Source of the DNA: Cricetomys ansorgei
Lineage: Eukaryota; Chordata; Mammalia; Rodentia; Nesomyidae
Reading direction: 5' to 3'
NCBI GenBank assembly: GCA_026225945.1
Contig: JAMJFZ010001657.1
Span: forward strand, 3,010,001 to 3,074,000
DNA: 64,000 nt
Below, piece after piece: positions 48,838 to 59,084 of this stretch. Numbering within the stretch: position 1 is the stretch's first letter; each line of letters begins with the position of its first letter. The notes under the pieces are model-generated. The model made no database searches. It was given only the letters and a program-made list of their open reading frames with translations, and was not told where the DNA came from. A program made the translations under genes and the position numbers.

Positions 48838-49860
48838 TTAAAATAAATGTATAGCCCCCCCCTCACCCTCTAACCCTTTCCTCCTTCCAATCCTTCCCAG
48901 GCTCCCCTTTCTCTCTTTCAACTTCATGGACTTTTTTGTCTTTGTTATTGTTACAAATTTGGCTGCTACCAAGATGGTACAATGTATCATCATTGTACAC
49001 TTAGGGACGTCTTGCCATACTGGCCTTTGTTGCAGTTCATAGATGTCACAGCTAGGTAGAACTATTGGCTGCTTTTGTCCCTTTCTAGCTGCGTAGCACC
49101 TTCCAGAAACATGTGTGTGTGGTATCCTGATGTAGCTTTTCTGTCATTTCCAGGAGACGCAAGCTCACAAAGGATTTCTCGGTCCTTTGGCTTTTACAAT
49201 CCTTCTGACCTCCCCCCTGTGATGGTCTCTGAGCCTTAGGTGCAGGAGTTGTGTGGTAGACATCCCCTGTGCCTGGAATCTCCGTGATCAGATTTCTTTT
49301 ATTTAGAACAGTTGTGATTTTCTGTAATAGTCTCCGTGTGTTGTGAGAAGTATCTTTGGCGAGACATGGGAGCTACACTTATCTGCGTGTATAAGGATAA
49401 AGTTTTGGAATACAGTTTAGAAATTCCATTGGTTCAGTAAAGTGGTGGTATAAGGTTCTTCTCTATGATCCCTGAACTCACTAGCCCTGGGAAGTTGACT
49501 AGGTTTCCAGTACCAGGCCCTCCCATTTCCCCTCCTGTTGAGCGCCCGTAAGCCCAAATAGACAGCTGTTGGCTACTACCAATAGTACATGAGCACCATC
49601 ACTGCGCCCTTAGGGACATTTTGCTACACTGGCCATTGTTGTGGTTCATAGGTGGCACAGCTATGTAGAACTAGTCCCCAGGGAGGAGGCTTTCAGGGTC
49701 AGATCTCTCAGGTCCTCTGAGTCCGGTGTCTTGAAATGGAGGGTGTTGCTTACTCTGGGGTAGGTCTTCTCCCTTCAATTAATCTTTTCTCAATGGTCTC
49801 CTAGTTGATTCCAGATACTATCAAGTTAACAATCAAGATCAGCCATTGCAAGTATGTTTA
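48838..49860 (-). mobile_element. L1 3' region fragments, antisense, partly duplicated
   Basis: The CCTTTCCTCCTTCCAATCC start resembles antisense rodent L1 3'UTR. The block GGCTGCTACC...CACTTAGGGACGTCTTGCC...TTCATAGATGTCAC at 48960-49075 recurs at 49565-49680 (GGCTACTACC...CCTTAGGGACATTTTGC...TTCATAGGTGGCAC). The assignment to L1 is from memory of such sequences. Confidence 0.5.
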
Positions 49861-51090
49861 GTGGATATATTGCCTCTGTGCCAGGGTGACATCAAACAGA
49901 AGGCAGGAGGCAGAAGGACTTCTACTCCCTGTGAGCCCCTGACCACCCTATATGTCCCAAGTGGGCACTGAGCAGTTAACTTATTTCCTGTTACTCATTG
50001 TATTCATTCATCCTTGGAAGTTGAGAACTGATACTTATCTTTTCTTGGCTTAGCTAGACAGTGAAGAGCATCATGGAGCAGAAATGACATCAGGACACTG
50101 AGGCTGTGGCCAGCTGCTGGGGCCAGCCTGGACTCTTACACAATCATAGGAGATGGAACACTCGGCTTTGTTAGGCAAGCAGCGGGCGTCTTCCCTCAGG
50201 GAGGGTTTGAATTCCCTGTCACATCTTCCCAGTGCACTGGACCACAATGGAGACAGGAACGTGTCAATTATAGGCATCTGAGATCACCGCACATTTTCCG
50301 AAGTGTTTCTTGTTTTTCGAGCCCCATGTTCCCAGAACCAGCAAATTTCACTTCTTACGGGAAGGTGAGAGAAATCAAAAGGCTGCGTGGGAAACTTTAG
50401 CTTGATCAGGGGCTGCAGATGGAGGCCTGCCTTCCAAACAGGTGCTGTAGGGACCTTCCCAGATCTTCCATGCTTTTATCCAGGGTTCCAGCTGTGCCTT
50501 CTCTCCCAGATGCCTGATTGCTGGCCAGGGTGCTCTTAATGCTTTGAAGCTTCCTGGGTGATGATCACATCAGTTGTTCTCACAGACTTTTCATGGGAGC
50601 TAGTCACCAAGACATGATTAGAAGCATAGAACTTCCGTCCATTCCTCATCCTTGGAGACGGAGAGGAGCAGAGACTGAGTTAATAATTGATCATAGTATA
50701 TAATGAAGCCTCTGTAGAAAGCCCTAAAATACGGGGTTCAAGGGACTTCCAGATTGTTGAATGTGTCCACATGTCAGGAGAGTGGTGTACCCTAAGTCCA
50801 CAGGGACAGAAGTCCTTGCTTTGAGGATCTTTCTGGACCTTCTCTGTACCTTTTCATACAGCTAAAATGTCCTCTGTAATAACTGACAACAGTAAGTCAA
50901 CTATTTCCGTAGTTCTATGAACAGATCTAGAAAGTGGCTGAATCCGTGGGGGGGGGGGGTTGTCAAAAATTTGTAGCTAAGGTGAGCAAAGTTATGGGTA
51001 ACCCAGTACTTGAAATTGACAGCTAACATGAAGACCAGTGTTATGGAATTGTATCTTTAGCTGTGGGATCTTTGCTAGGTTTGATTAATG
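49861..51090. other. Intergenic, nothing recognised
   Basis: There is no gene signal. A run of 12 G lies at 50949-50960. Confidence 0.5.
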
Positions 51091-51094
51091 TCAT

Positions 51095-51685
51095 TGTGAG
51101 GCCGGAGACCCCCCCGGCCCTGGGCATTAATCCTAAACTCTTAACAGGAACTTAGGCTTTCTCTACTCAATACAATAATTATTGAGTACTTTCCAGAACT
51201 CCCTGTTCCAAGAACTAGCCCACCCCAGAAACCATAAAACAATTATTGTCAGGCTTAATTCAAGGGCACTGTGACCCAGCCCAAATTCCCAAAACTAAAG
51301 TATGAGAGGCAGCTGCAGCCGCTGCCTAATAGCCTTGGGCAAGGGACTTTCCACATTGACTAAGACCCTAAGTGTACATTTCCTGGTGCCCATGACCTTG
51401 CTATACGCCAGCTCCAATCAGCTTAAAGGTTAATTGGTCCTAACCTATCAAAATAGAAAAACAATTTGGGGACCAATCGACTTGTACCAAATCGGTTTAT
51501 GCCAAGCAACTGTCTGTATTTTGTATAAAAAGCTTCATTTTCTGCTCCTCGGGGCCGCTTCTATCCTGCATGTTAGGATGGCCCCAGCGCTGGTTAATAA
51601 ACCTCTTGCTTTTTGCATCGATTATCCGACTGTGTCTCTCTGTGGGCATGTCATCAAGTTGGGGGTCCGGTTCGGAAACCCAACA
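51095..51685 (+). mobile_element. Gammaretrovirus-like solo LTR, TSD tcat
   Basis: This 591-bp LTR starts TGTGAGGCCGGAGACC and ends GGAAACCCAACA. It is flanked by TCAT at 51091-51094 and 51686-51689. TTTTGTATAAAAAGC is the TATA region and GGTTAATAAACCTCTTGC the poly(A) region. It belongs to the same family as 43426-43990. No internal viral DNA remains. Confidence 0.92.
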
Positions 51686-51944
51686 TCATCATTGAATTGA
51701 ACTGGAAACCCAAATGGAATCAAATACTTAGCTGGCATATCTCTTCTTCTAAGAGCACGAGTCCTGTCAAACCAGACCCCATCTTCATGATCTCATTCAA
51801 ATTTAATTAGTTCCCAAAGGAAGCCTCATTGTGGGATCCCTGGAGCTGGAGAGCAGTAGAAGCAGTAGCTGGAAAGTGCCCTCACTCCCTGGAAAGGTGA
51901 AGCGGGATGAGATGCTTGGCGACCTTCTAGTCCTGGAAGGTCCC

Positions 51945-52405
51945 TAGCCAAAATATTAGTTATAACTTGCTTGCTTCATGGAAGCTAAAGAGACATGTTT
52001 GTCTGTTTTGTAGCTGAATCCATTCATTGAGTACATGCCTTTCTTTCCCGCCTCTGGTGCCCGCCCTGCCCCCCCATGGTAATCCGACTTCCCCACCCGG
52101 AGTACCAGGACCCCGCCTTCTCTGGCGAAAGATATTTAAACAGGGAAAAGTCTGCCAATAAACTGAGTTTGTGATCCACCAGATTTGGCTCCCGAGACTT
52201 CCTTTGGGTCTCACTATTCTCAGGTCTGGGGTGGACAGCCCCCTGTGAAAAATCAACTGAGACCCACCGCCCGGTCTCAGAGTGCTCTCCCGCCACTCAA
52301 ACCTGGGCCTTCGTACTCCTGGCCAAAGATCGAGGCCTGGACTGGTGTGCTCGGGGCTCGGGAGATTCAGCCTCCACTGCAGATTGGGTCGACGAGAAAC
52401 CAACA
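51945..52405 (+). mobile_element. Solo LTR, family 2
   Basis: GATATTTAAACAGGGAAAAG and CCAATAAACTGAGTTTGTG are the TATA and poly(A) regions. It ends GAGAAACCAACA. Its R-U5 aligns with 25515-26023; its U3 start (CTTGCTTGCTTCATGGAAGC) resembles the element at 52830. The 5' border is approximate. Confidence 0.75.
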
Positions 52406-52829
52406 CCTTATCTCCAATATCATAACAATAGGCTCTAGGGAGTCCAAATATGAATTTCTTCTGGGGAGTCAGGGTGAATGTAGGCACGTATATGCAGCAT
52501 GTGGCAAATGTGGGCTCAGGGACTGTTGCTAAGACATGAAAACTTCACCTCAGTGACTATTCCCAGACCAGCTGGCATGTCACTGAAGGACATGCATGAT
52601 AGGACAGATTCTCCACGAAACAGTTTGTCCATCTTTTCACTCACTCTTTCCTAAGCACATACCCAGGAGAACCATCTAGAAGTGATGCTGTAGGAGTAGA
52701 CAGAAGTAAAGAGAATTCTACCATGTTGGAGTGTCCTGAACTAGGAGAACTGGAAGGAACTCTAGTGTGAGACTCTCATAGAGCTAAGTGGGTCAAAGCT
52801 GGCTTGGAACCCTGTGTCATCTCAGGAGA

Positions 52830-53200
52830 TGAGAATGCCAGGCGTTCAGCTGCTCCTCACTTTAGCCCTGGCCAGAACCCAGCTAAATGTTAAATATTGC
52901 TTGCTTCCCAGAAGCAAAAGGAATGTGGGTTGGTTGGTGCTTATCTGTGCTGTAGCTGAGAGCCTAGGGATGGGTCCATTCACTGATAAGGTGCCTTCCT
53001 CTTTTTCCCTGTGAGACCACACCTTATGCAGAAGGTGCCCTTGCAAGACCTTGACGCTTAGACTTGAGCTCCGAGTGCAAATAAGGCCACCCCAATGTCC
53101 TAGTCTACCCTCCCCCACTGTCGGATGTGTATGTAGCAGACACCCTGCATTAAAGGAGAGTACTACTTCCACCAGAAGGGCTCCCAGACTTATTTATTGC
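52830..53200 (+). mobile_element. LTR fragment, family 2 (relative)
   Basis: CCCTGGCCAGAACCCAGC, GGTTGGTTGGTGCTTATCTG, CACTGATAAGGTGCCTTCC and CCACACCTTATGCAGAAGG align with the minus-strand LTR at 47825-48275. The R-U5 half is degraded. Confidence 0.7.
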
Positions 53201-53548
53201 GTCTCATTCGTTTGTTTGTTCTCAGCACGGGGTCAGAGTCTACGGCCTGTCCAAGAAAGCCATGTCCCACACCTTCCTGTGCTTCCCTGCCGCTCTTTCA
53301 GATATAGAAAGACAAGGGCCAGCACACAGGAGCATAAGCAGAAGACTCCGCTGCCTTTGCCTTGGGACCTAAAGCCTCAAGACACCAGAACGTGTGGCAT
53401 CTTCAAGACCACATTGAACTGACTGGTTAGAAATACAGAAGTATCAAGATAAAATATTTTATTTTTCTTTCCTCAACATTCTCACCATTCTTCTAGCCAA
53501 TCAGCCACAAGGACACGACCTCCAAGAGAATCAAAGAGCAACAGCAGT

Positions 53549-54105
53549 TGTTGGACCCCCAGAGGCCCAAACCGGGACACCGCACCCCCACAGAGACTCA
53601 CAGACGGGATATCGATGCAAATAGCAAGAGGATTTATTCCAGTGCACTGGGACCGTTCTAACACGCAGGATAGAAGCGGCCCCGAGGAGCAAATGGTGAA
53701 GCTTTTTATACAGTGGTTGGGCACAAACCAAGTTGGTACAAGTTGATTGGTCCCCGAACTGTTCTTTCTCCTGATAGGTTGGGGCCAGTTAACCTTTAAA
53801 CTGATTGGTGTTGGCGTAGCAAGGTCGCGGGCTCCTAAAAAGAATACAAGCTTAAGGTTCTAGTCAATGTGGGTGGGGGAAACTCCTTAGCCCAAGGCCA
53901 TTAGTCAGCAGTCCATATCTTGTTTGTCTTAGAAATTGTTTCTCTTACGTCAGTTTTGGGAACTGTTCTGGGTCACACTGCCCCTGACTTGGGCCTACAC
54001 AATTTTGGTGCTCTTAGAAGCCTGACTAAAGTTTGGCTCCTTAGCTGCTTTTTCTATACTAGGGACCTGAGTCTTAGGCCCCGGACGAGGGTCCCGACCC
54101 CCACA
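53549..54105 (-). mobile_element. Gammaretrovirus-like solo LTR, TSD cagt
   Basis: This 557-bp LTR on the minus strand is bounded by TGTTGGACCCCCAG and CGACCCCCACA (plus strand). It is flanked by CAGT at 53545-53548 and 54106-54109. The R/U5 part is nearly identical to 43426-43990 through GCAAATAGCAAGAGG and AGAAGCGGCCCCGAGGAGC. The U3 5' end differs, suggesting a subfamily. Confidence 0.92.
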
Positions 54106-54239
54106 CAGTAAAGACAGGGAAAAGTTAATACTCCAGAAACAAAGAAAAGCATTAAAACTTTGAAAGTAAGTCCTGGAATACCAAAAGCCTAACCAAAACC
54201 CTCTAAATGGAGAGGCTATAATTTGTTATAAAAATGGTA

Positions 54240-54440
54240 AAAATCCCTGGGGATGTGGCTCAGTTGTACACTCTGATGATCCTCAGCATAACACAAACTG
54301 GGCTTGGTGGAACACACCCGTGGTCTCAGCACTCAGGAAGTAGAGGCAGGAGGGTCAGAAGCTCCAAGGTCATCTATGGCTATAGTAGCAAGTTCAAACA
54401 AGGTAAGTCTGGGCTGTCTGAATCACTGTCTCAGTAAACA
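54240..54440 (+). repeat. B4 SINE (ID-B1 composite)
   Basis: CCTGGGGATGTGGCTCAG, GGGCTTGGTGGAACAC and GTAGAGGCAGGAGGGTCAG. Confidence 0.75.
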
Positions 54441-55009
54441 AGCCAGCACGCCAGCAGACAGCCAGTGGTCTTGCTGATGTTACTTTGAAGCCAACCTGCT
54501 AGAGTTAAATTAGAGTTATGTCTTTTGCTGAATAATGGGATTATGGCTTTAAAGACTGAAAGAAACAACTGATCCAGGTTGGAGCTGTTCTCTATGACAA
54601 CTGACTAGCAGGCAAAGTTTTGAGATTAATGGATGCCTTTGCACCCAAAATAGCATTAACCTTGTGATGATTAACCTTGTTTCTGTGGGTAATCTCTCGA
54701 GGTCCTTTTAAAGGTCCAAGACTGGGCACTGAGCAGGACAGTTGTAAATGTTAGTCAAGGGCTTTTATTTTCACCAATATTTTAGCCTTATACGTGTGTC
54801 AATAATTTTCATCTCCTTTGGCTTTCTTTTCACAGGCAGTGGTTAATAAGTTTTTTTGGATCTGGTTTTAGGCAGGATTTTACTATCAGGTAAGAATGGA
54901 ACATAGAGGGCTTGTAAAAACTTAAGACTTAATAAGATAGAACATTACAGATATTTAATGCTAGTGAGGTGTATAATACCATTCTTCCACATGCAAAAAA
55001 ATTAAAATA
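54441..55009. other. Intergenic, nothing recognised
   Basis: I see no gene or clear repeat. Confidence 0.45.
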
Positions 55010-55165
55010 GGTTGCTGTTCTTGCAGAGGACACAAGACCTAGCACACAGGTTGGGCAGCTCACAATTGTCTATAACTATGTCTCCAGGGAATCTGACACC
55101 CTCTTCTGGCCTTGGAGGGCACCTGAATACACAGACACACACACACACACACACACACACGCAAA
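55010..55165 (+). repeat. B3 SINE, 5'-truncated, with (CA)n
   Basis: GTTCTTGCAGAGGACACAAG, CACCCTCTTCTGGCC and a CA run at 55133-55160. Confidence 0.8.
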
Positions 55166-55179
55166 TAAAAATAAAAAAT

Positions 55180-55312
55180 AGCCTGATGGAGCTGCACATA
55201 CCTTTAATCTCAGCATTAAGGAGGCAGAGAGGTGGATTTCTGTGAATCTGAGGCTAGCCTAATCTACATTGTGAGTTCCAGGCCAATCAGGGCTACCCAG
55301 TAAGAACCTATA

Positions 55313-55363
<51 letters not shown>

Positions 55364-55364
55364 A
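55180..55364 (+). repeat. B1 SINE and (AAAT)n tail
   Basis: ACCTTTAATCTCAGCATTAAG, GAGTTCCAGGCCAATCAGG, then AAAT repeats at 55312-55364. Confidence 0.85.
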
Positions 55365-55446
55365 ATGGGAGGAGGTAAGAGAGGGCACTTCACTTCCATG
55401 CTTGGAAGAGAGTTACCTCAAATGGGAAGATCCTGGGAGTTGGGGT

Positions 55447-55450
<4 letters not shown>

Positions 55451-55487
<37 letters not shown>
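55451..55487 (+). repeat. (GT)n microsatellite
   Basis: An uninterrupted GT run. Confidence 0.95.
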
Positions 55488-55488
<1 letters not shown>

Positions 55489-56282
55489 TGAAAGAGATTT
55501 TTAGCTTGTTTGTTTAAAAGGAATACTAAGTTTAATATATGTTTTAATCCTGTTCACATACATTATTAGCTCTAACCTTGGGCATATTACTTAACTCTTT
55601 TCTTTCTCAGCTTCCCCATTTGAAAAAATGAAGTTTATCATAGTATTTTCAGGAAAACAGAGCAACCTGGATATTCTAGGTTAAAGACATAGACCAGACT
55701 CAGCAAGGCAGATAAAGCGTGTTTTCTTCATACGAGGAGTCTAGATTTAAAATTACATATAAAGCAAATGAATCCATGTCAGGTACGTCGTGAATACTAA
55801 GTGCTTGCTATTACTGCTTTTGTTTTGTTTGTTTTTTTAAGAAAATGATCTTTAGAGGAGGTGAAGGTAAAGGCCCAGTAGATAGTAGACAATGGTGTAG
55901 GAGAGGAGAGGGTTCCAGAGTTTATGGATTAACTTGGCACCTTGGGCAGGAGTAGGGAGGGGCCTGTTCTCCTGAGGCCAGTGAAACAGGCTAAGGAAGT
56001 TTAAAGATGCGGATGGATTTGACTTGGAAGGGTGGACACTAGGCAGGAGTCTTTGACAGATCTCCATTTTATCTGAGTGGCTGCAGTTGGTGGGGAGCAG
56101 GGCTGTGTATAAAACAGAAACTCCTCATGAGTCTCTGGGATGCCCCCTTCCTAGCACTGATTTTCAACAGCTGCTTAACACAACGTGAGGCAAAGAATAA
56201 ACAATAGATTTATCTTGCTTGAATGATGAAAGACGATTCTAAGTCAAGAAAAATTTCCCCCACTTAAAACACATCAAGGCGC
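55488..56282. other. Intergenic, nothing recognised
   Basis: I see no gene or clear repeat. Confidence 0.5.
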
Positions 56283-56616
56283 TGTTGTAGAAGTTTATTT
56301 TCAGTTGTGTTTAAAATAATTGTTTTGTGTACTGTTAGGTGAGGGGCTGCATAGGCCTTGCATTTTGTATTGTTTGCAGGTGTTGGATTAATGTAGGGGA
56401 TGTTTGATTGCTCATGATCTGCACGTGCTATCAGTAGAACACCCAAGGAGTTCTGTATCATTAAAACACCTGAGCTCAGATGCTCAGGTTCCACTGTTCC
56501 ACAGTAGGGCACCTGCCAGGATGGTGGTTCCCTCTGTTGAGATCTGACAGGGATTGCAACCATGAACATGCCTCCTTGTCGTCCTTGGCGAGCCACCACA
56601 GCGACATACTGCTACA
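56283..56616 (+). mobile_element. Solo LTR of the short-retroelement family
   Basis: It starts TGTTGTAGAAGTTTATTTTC and ends ACTGCTACA. It aligns throughout with the LTR at 42734-43055 and antisense at 45317-45651. Flanking hexamers AGGCGC and CGGTGC match at four of six positions, a possibly decayed duplication. Confidence 0.8.
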
Positions 56617-56848
56617 CGGTGCTGCGGAGATGGATTAGCAGAGAAGAGCACTGGCTGCTTTTCCAGAGACCCTGGATTTGATTCCCAACAGACACATGGT
56701 GGCTGTAACTGTAACTGTCTGTAACTCCAGGGCCAGGGGACCCAACTCTCTTTTCTCTGGACTCCATGGGCACTGCATGTTCACCAGGCACTGACATATA
56801 CACGGGCAAACACCTAAATGCATAAAATAAAAATAAACAAATCTTTTT
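56617..56848 (+). repeat. B3 SINE
   Basis: GAAGAGCACTGGCTGCTTTTC, GATTTGATTCCCAACAG and AAAATAAAAATAAAC tail. Confidence 0.85.
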
Positions 56849-56859
56849 AAAAAATTTCC

Positions 56860-56982
56860 TGGGAAATGGTGGCGCATGCCTTTAATCCCAGCACTTGGGA
56901 AGCAAAGACAGTGGATTTCTGTGATTCTGAGGCCAGCCTGGTTTGCATAGTGAGTTTCAGGTCAGCCAGGGGTTCATAGTAA

Positions 56983-56985
<3 letters not shown>
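56860..56985 (+). repeat. B1 SINE
   Basis: GGTGGCGCATGCCTTTAATC, CCAGCACTTGGGAAGC and GAGGCCAGCCTGGTTTGC. The best preserved B1 in the window. Confidence 0.92.

Positions 56986-57040
<55 letters not shown>
56985..57040 (+). repeat. (AT)n-(AC)n microsatellite
   Basis: AT run followed directly by AC run at the tail of the B1. Confidence 0.96.
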
Positions 57041-57043
<3 letters not shown>

Positions 57044-57512
57044 GATACTGAAGCTTAGATGTAAAATAGATAGTGCCAATGAAATTTATGTTACTAGACA
57101 AGTATTATGTGTGTTCATGTATATAAGCACACAAATGCATATGTCAGGTCACTGTGTAATACTATCTTAGTAAAGAGGCTGTCCCCATCTGTCTGGTCTC
57201 AGACTGAAGGTTGGATTCCTCCAGATTATTATAAAGGTCAGAGTGCAGCACAGAGTGCTCCTGTTGGGAAGACGTCCTCAGCGTTTCTTGTATTACCGTG
57301 CATTTTCTTTCTTAAGGTATCACATGGTCCTTCAGCCTCATAGATGTTATGGGAAACGTCTTCCTATTTTCCTACACTTAATTCATGTCTTTTATAGTAA
57401 ACATCATAGATTATGTTATGCGGCGGGCATTCAAGTGCATACCTGCACATAGTGGGTGCTTTGAAAATATTTGCTAAGCAAAATGTGTTAATTATAGGAA
57501 TTAGCAAAATTG
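57041..57512. other. Intergenic, nothing recognised
   Basis: No gene or clear repeat. Confidence 0.5.
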
Positions 57513-57660
57513 GGCCAGTGAGATGGATCAGCAGGTAAAAGAGCTTGTTGTCAGAGCCTGACCATCTGAGCTAGGTCGCAGGAATCCGAGGTGGAAGGAG
57601 GGAACCAATTTCTGCAAGTTGTCCTCTGACTTTTTTTCACACATGGGTGACAGAAACACA
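57513..57660 (+). repeat. B3-like SINE
   Basis: GGGCCAGTGAGATGGATCAG and GCAAGTTGTCCTCTGAC. Confidence 0.75.
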
Positions 57661-58299
57661 CGAACTATTCAGTAATAAACTTTTTTTTTTAAAGTTTCTA
57701 AATATTCTAAATATTCTAAATATCAATTTTTATTCTCAGACCCAAATGATGAAACTCTAACTACACATTGATAGAAATGGGCACGACGCCACGCAGCAGG
57801 GTCTCTCACGCAAGAGGTTTATAGGGGTGGGGTGAGACGAGAAGTGTCCGCTTCCGAGTAGGGGAAGGAAAGAGAGAGAGAGTAGGGGGTCTGCCAGGTT
57901 GTTTTATAAAGGGGTGGTGGGTTGTATGGAGCATGCGTTTAGGTCTGATACCTGGCGACAGAAAGTGGAAGTGTGGCTCAGTGACGGTGAAGCCTTTGGA
58001 GGTGGGGTGTGGGGTATGGGCGAGTTCCTGCGAACTTGGAATGTGGCCAAGCCGCTTTGGGTGAGTCATAACACACATTTCTAGTTAGTGTTTTAAGGTC
58101 ACAGAAATATGCAACAGAACATCCCACCTAATGCATAGTCTGAGCAGGGTTTGTAATTTAGGTAGATCTCTGTCTTCCAGACAGGCACACATAACTGTTT
58201 TTCGCAGGAACAGGATCTGTTCTTCCGGAGGGCTGACTCTTGCTATATAACCAACCTTTCTAAACCATTCCTCTGGAAGACCTCTGCTCTTTGGCCGCA
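57661..58299. other. Upstream flank of Pbk
   Basis: TTTATAGGGGTGGGG (57818) and GTTTTATAAAGGGGTGG (57900) look like LTR-type sequence read antisense, but I could not define an element. No exon is evident. Confidence 0.35.
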
Positions 58300-58326
58300 G
58301 TCAGACCTGGAAACCCAAGCAGGCCA

Positions 58327-58604
58327 GGGCCGACTCGGCAAACGCGGAAGTTCTGACCCTAGTGCCGCCCCGTAGTCCTTGGCGCGGCCTTTGAAAATCC
58401 GCGCGCCTTCGACGCCGCGGCGGTTACGGCGGGAGCTGGGAGGAGCTGTCCATGCACTTTCCTGAACAGCTGAAGCTTGAGCCAGCTCGGGAGTTCCGAC
58501 CCTAGAGCCGCCCCGCGACGCCCGGCCAGGAGAACGCGCGTCCTGAACGCCGCAGCGGGTGCGGCCAGAGCTGGCAGAGCTCTTCGAGCACTTCCGGAGC
58601 AGGG
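58327..58604 (+). repeat. Diverged tandem duplication within the Pbk promoter
   Basis: Copy 1 (about 58327-58471) and copy 2 (about 58478-58604) share landmarks in the same order: AGTTCTGACCCTAGTGCCGC versus AGTTCCGACCCTAGAGCCGC; then GCGCGCC with GACGCCG versus GCGCGTC with AACGCCG; then GAGCTG and GCACTTTCCTGAACAG versus GAGCTC and GCACTTCCGGAGCAG. Copy 2 has deletions relative to copy 1 and has lost the TTTGAA CHR. I aligned these by eye, so the borders are approximate. Confidence 0.65.
58379..58395 (+). promoter_or_regulatory. Pbk: E2F/CDE-CHR-like cell-cycle motif in Pbk promoter
   Basis: TTGGCGC at 58379-58385 fits an E2F/CDE site. It is followed, after the four-base spacer GGCC, by TTTGAA at 58390-58395, the consensus CHR hexamer. 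CDE and CHR separated by four bases is the arrangement bound by the DREAM and MuvB-B-Myb complexes in G2/M genes. PBK is a mitotic kinase whose expression peaks in G2/M, so the site fits the gene. No exact CCAAT box is evident just upstream. The functional role is inference. Confidence 0.6.
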
Positions 58605-59084
58605 GTCCGGCTTCGCGCTTGCTTGTCACTTTTCGCCTTTTTACCCGAGGGTGCGGCTGTGGTAAGGGAAAGCACGGCGGGCTCAATGGAGGAAAGGGGA
58701 CGGGGCGGAGGAGGGGGGCATCGAGGATCAGAGAGGGAGAGGACCGCAGATGCGAGGTTGACAGCCGCTGGGAGGACCCAGGACCCGGGGGAGGACAGCG
58801 ACGGAGGACGCACAGCAGCCAGGGGAGGATGGAGGGAGGACTCAGAAGTGGACAGCGGCATGTGGAGGATAGGGAAACCTCTTGGAAGCATCCTGAACCT
58901 CGAGACCCCGAGATGCTGGATCGTGGGGAGTTGAACGGTTCAGGGAGGAAGTCACCCCCTTCTCCATGAAGGAGATGGGGAAGCACCTCTTAGCTAATGC
59001 CTTTTTAAGGTGAGGCTACAGTAGAAAGAGTTAGGGGGCAGTGACTGTAGGGTGAAAAGGACAAGCTTACTGGAGAGTTCGAGC

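Larger units (their letters stand above)
58300..58661 (+). promoter_or_regulatory. Pbk: Pbk CpG-rich promoter and non-coding exon 1
   Basis: CpG density rises abruptly around 58330-58760, the strongest such island in the window, and contains GCCGCCCCG boxes and an E2F/CDE-CHR-like motif. A good donor, GTAAGG at 58662, would end a non-coding first exon at 58661. The start of transcription is probably a few tens of bases after the CHR at 58390, but I cannot place it exactly. The first coding exon lies 3.1 kb downstream. Open frames here on both strands are by-products of high GC. The segment also contains a diverged tandem duplication, described separately. Confidence 0.65.

Noticed and set aside
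51960..52532. 175-codon minus-strand and 115-codon plus-strand frames
   Set aside because: Both lie within a solo LTR; LTRs of this kind are non-coding.
58243..58986. 247-codon Pro/Ser/Arg-rich minus-strand frame over the Pbk promoter
   Set aside because: Long chance frames are expected in CpG islands. No known domain, and the overlap with the promoter duplication argues against coding.
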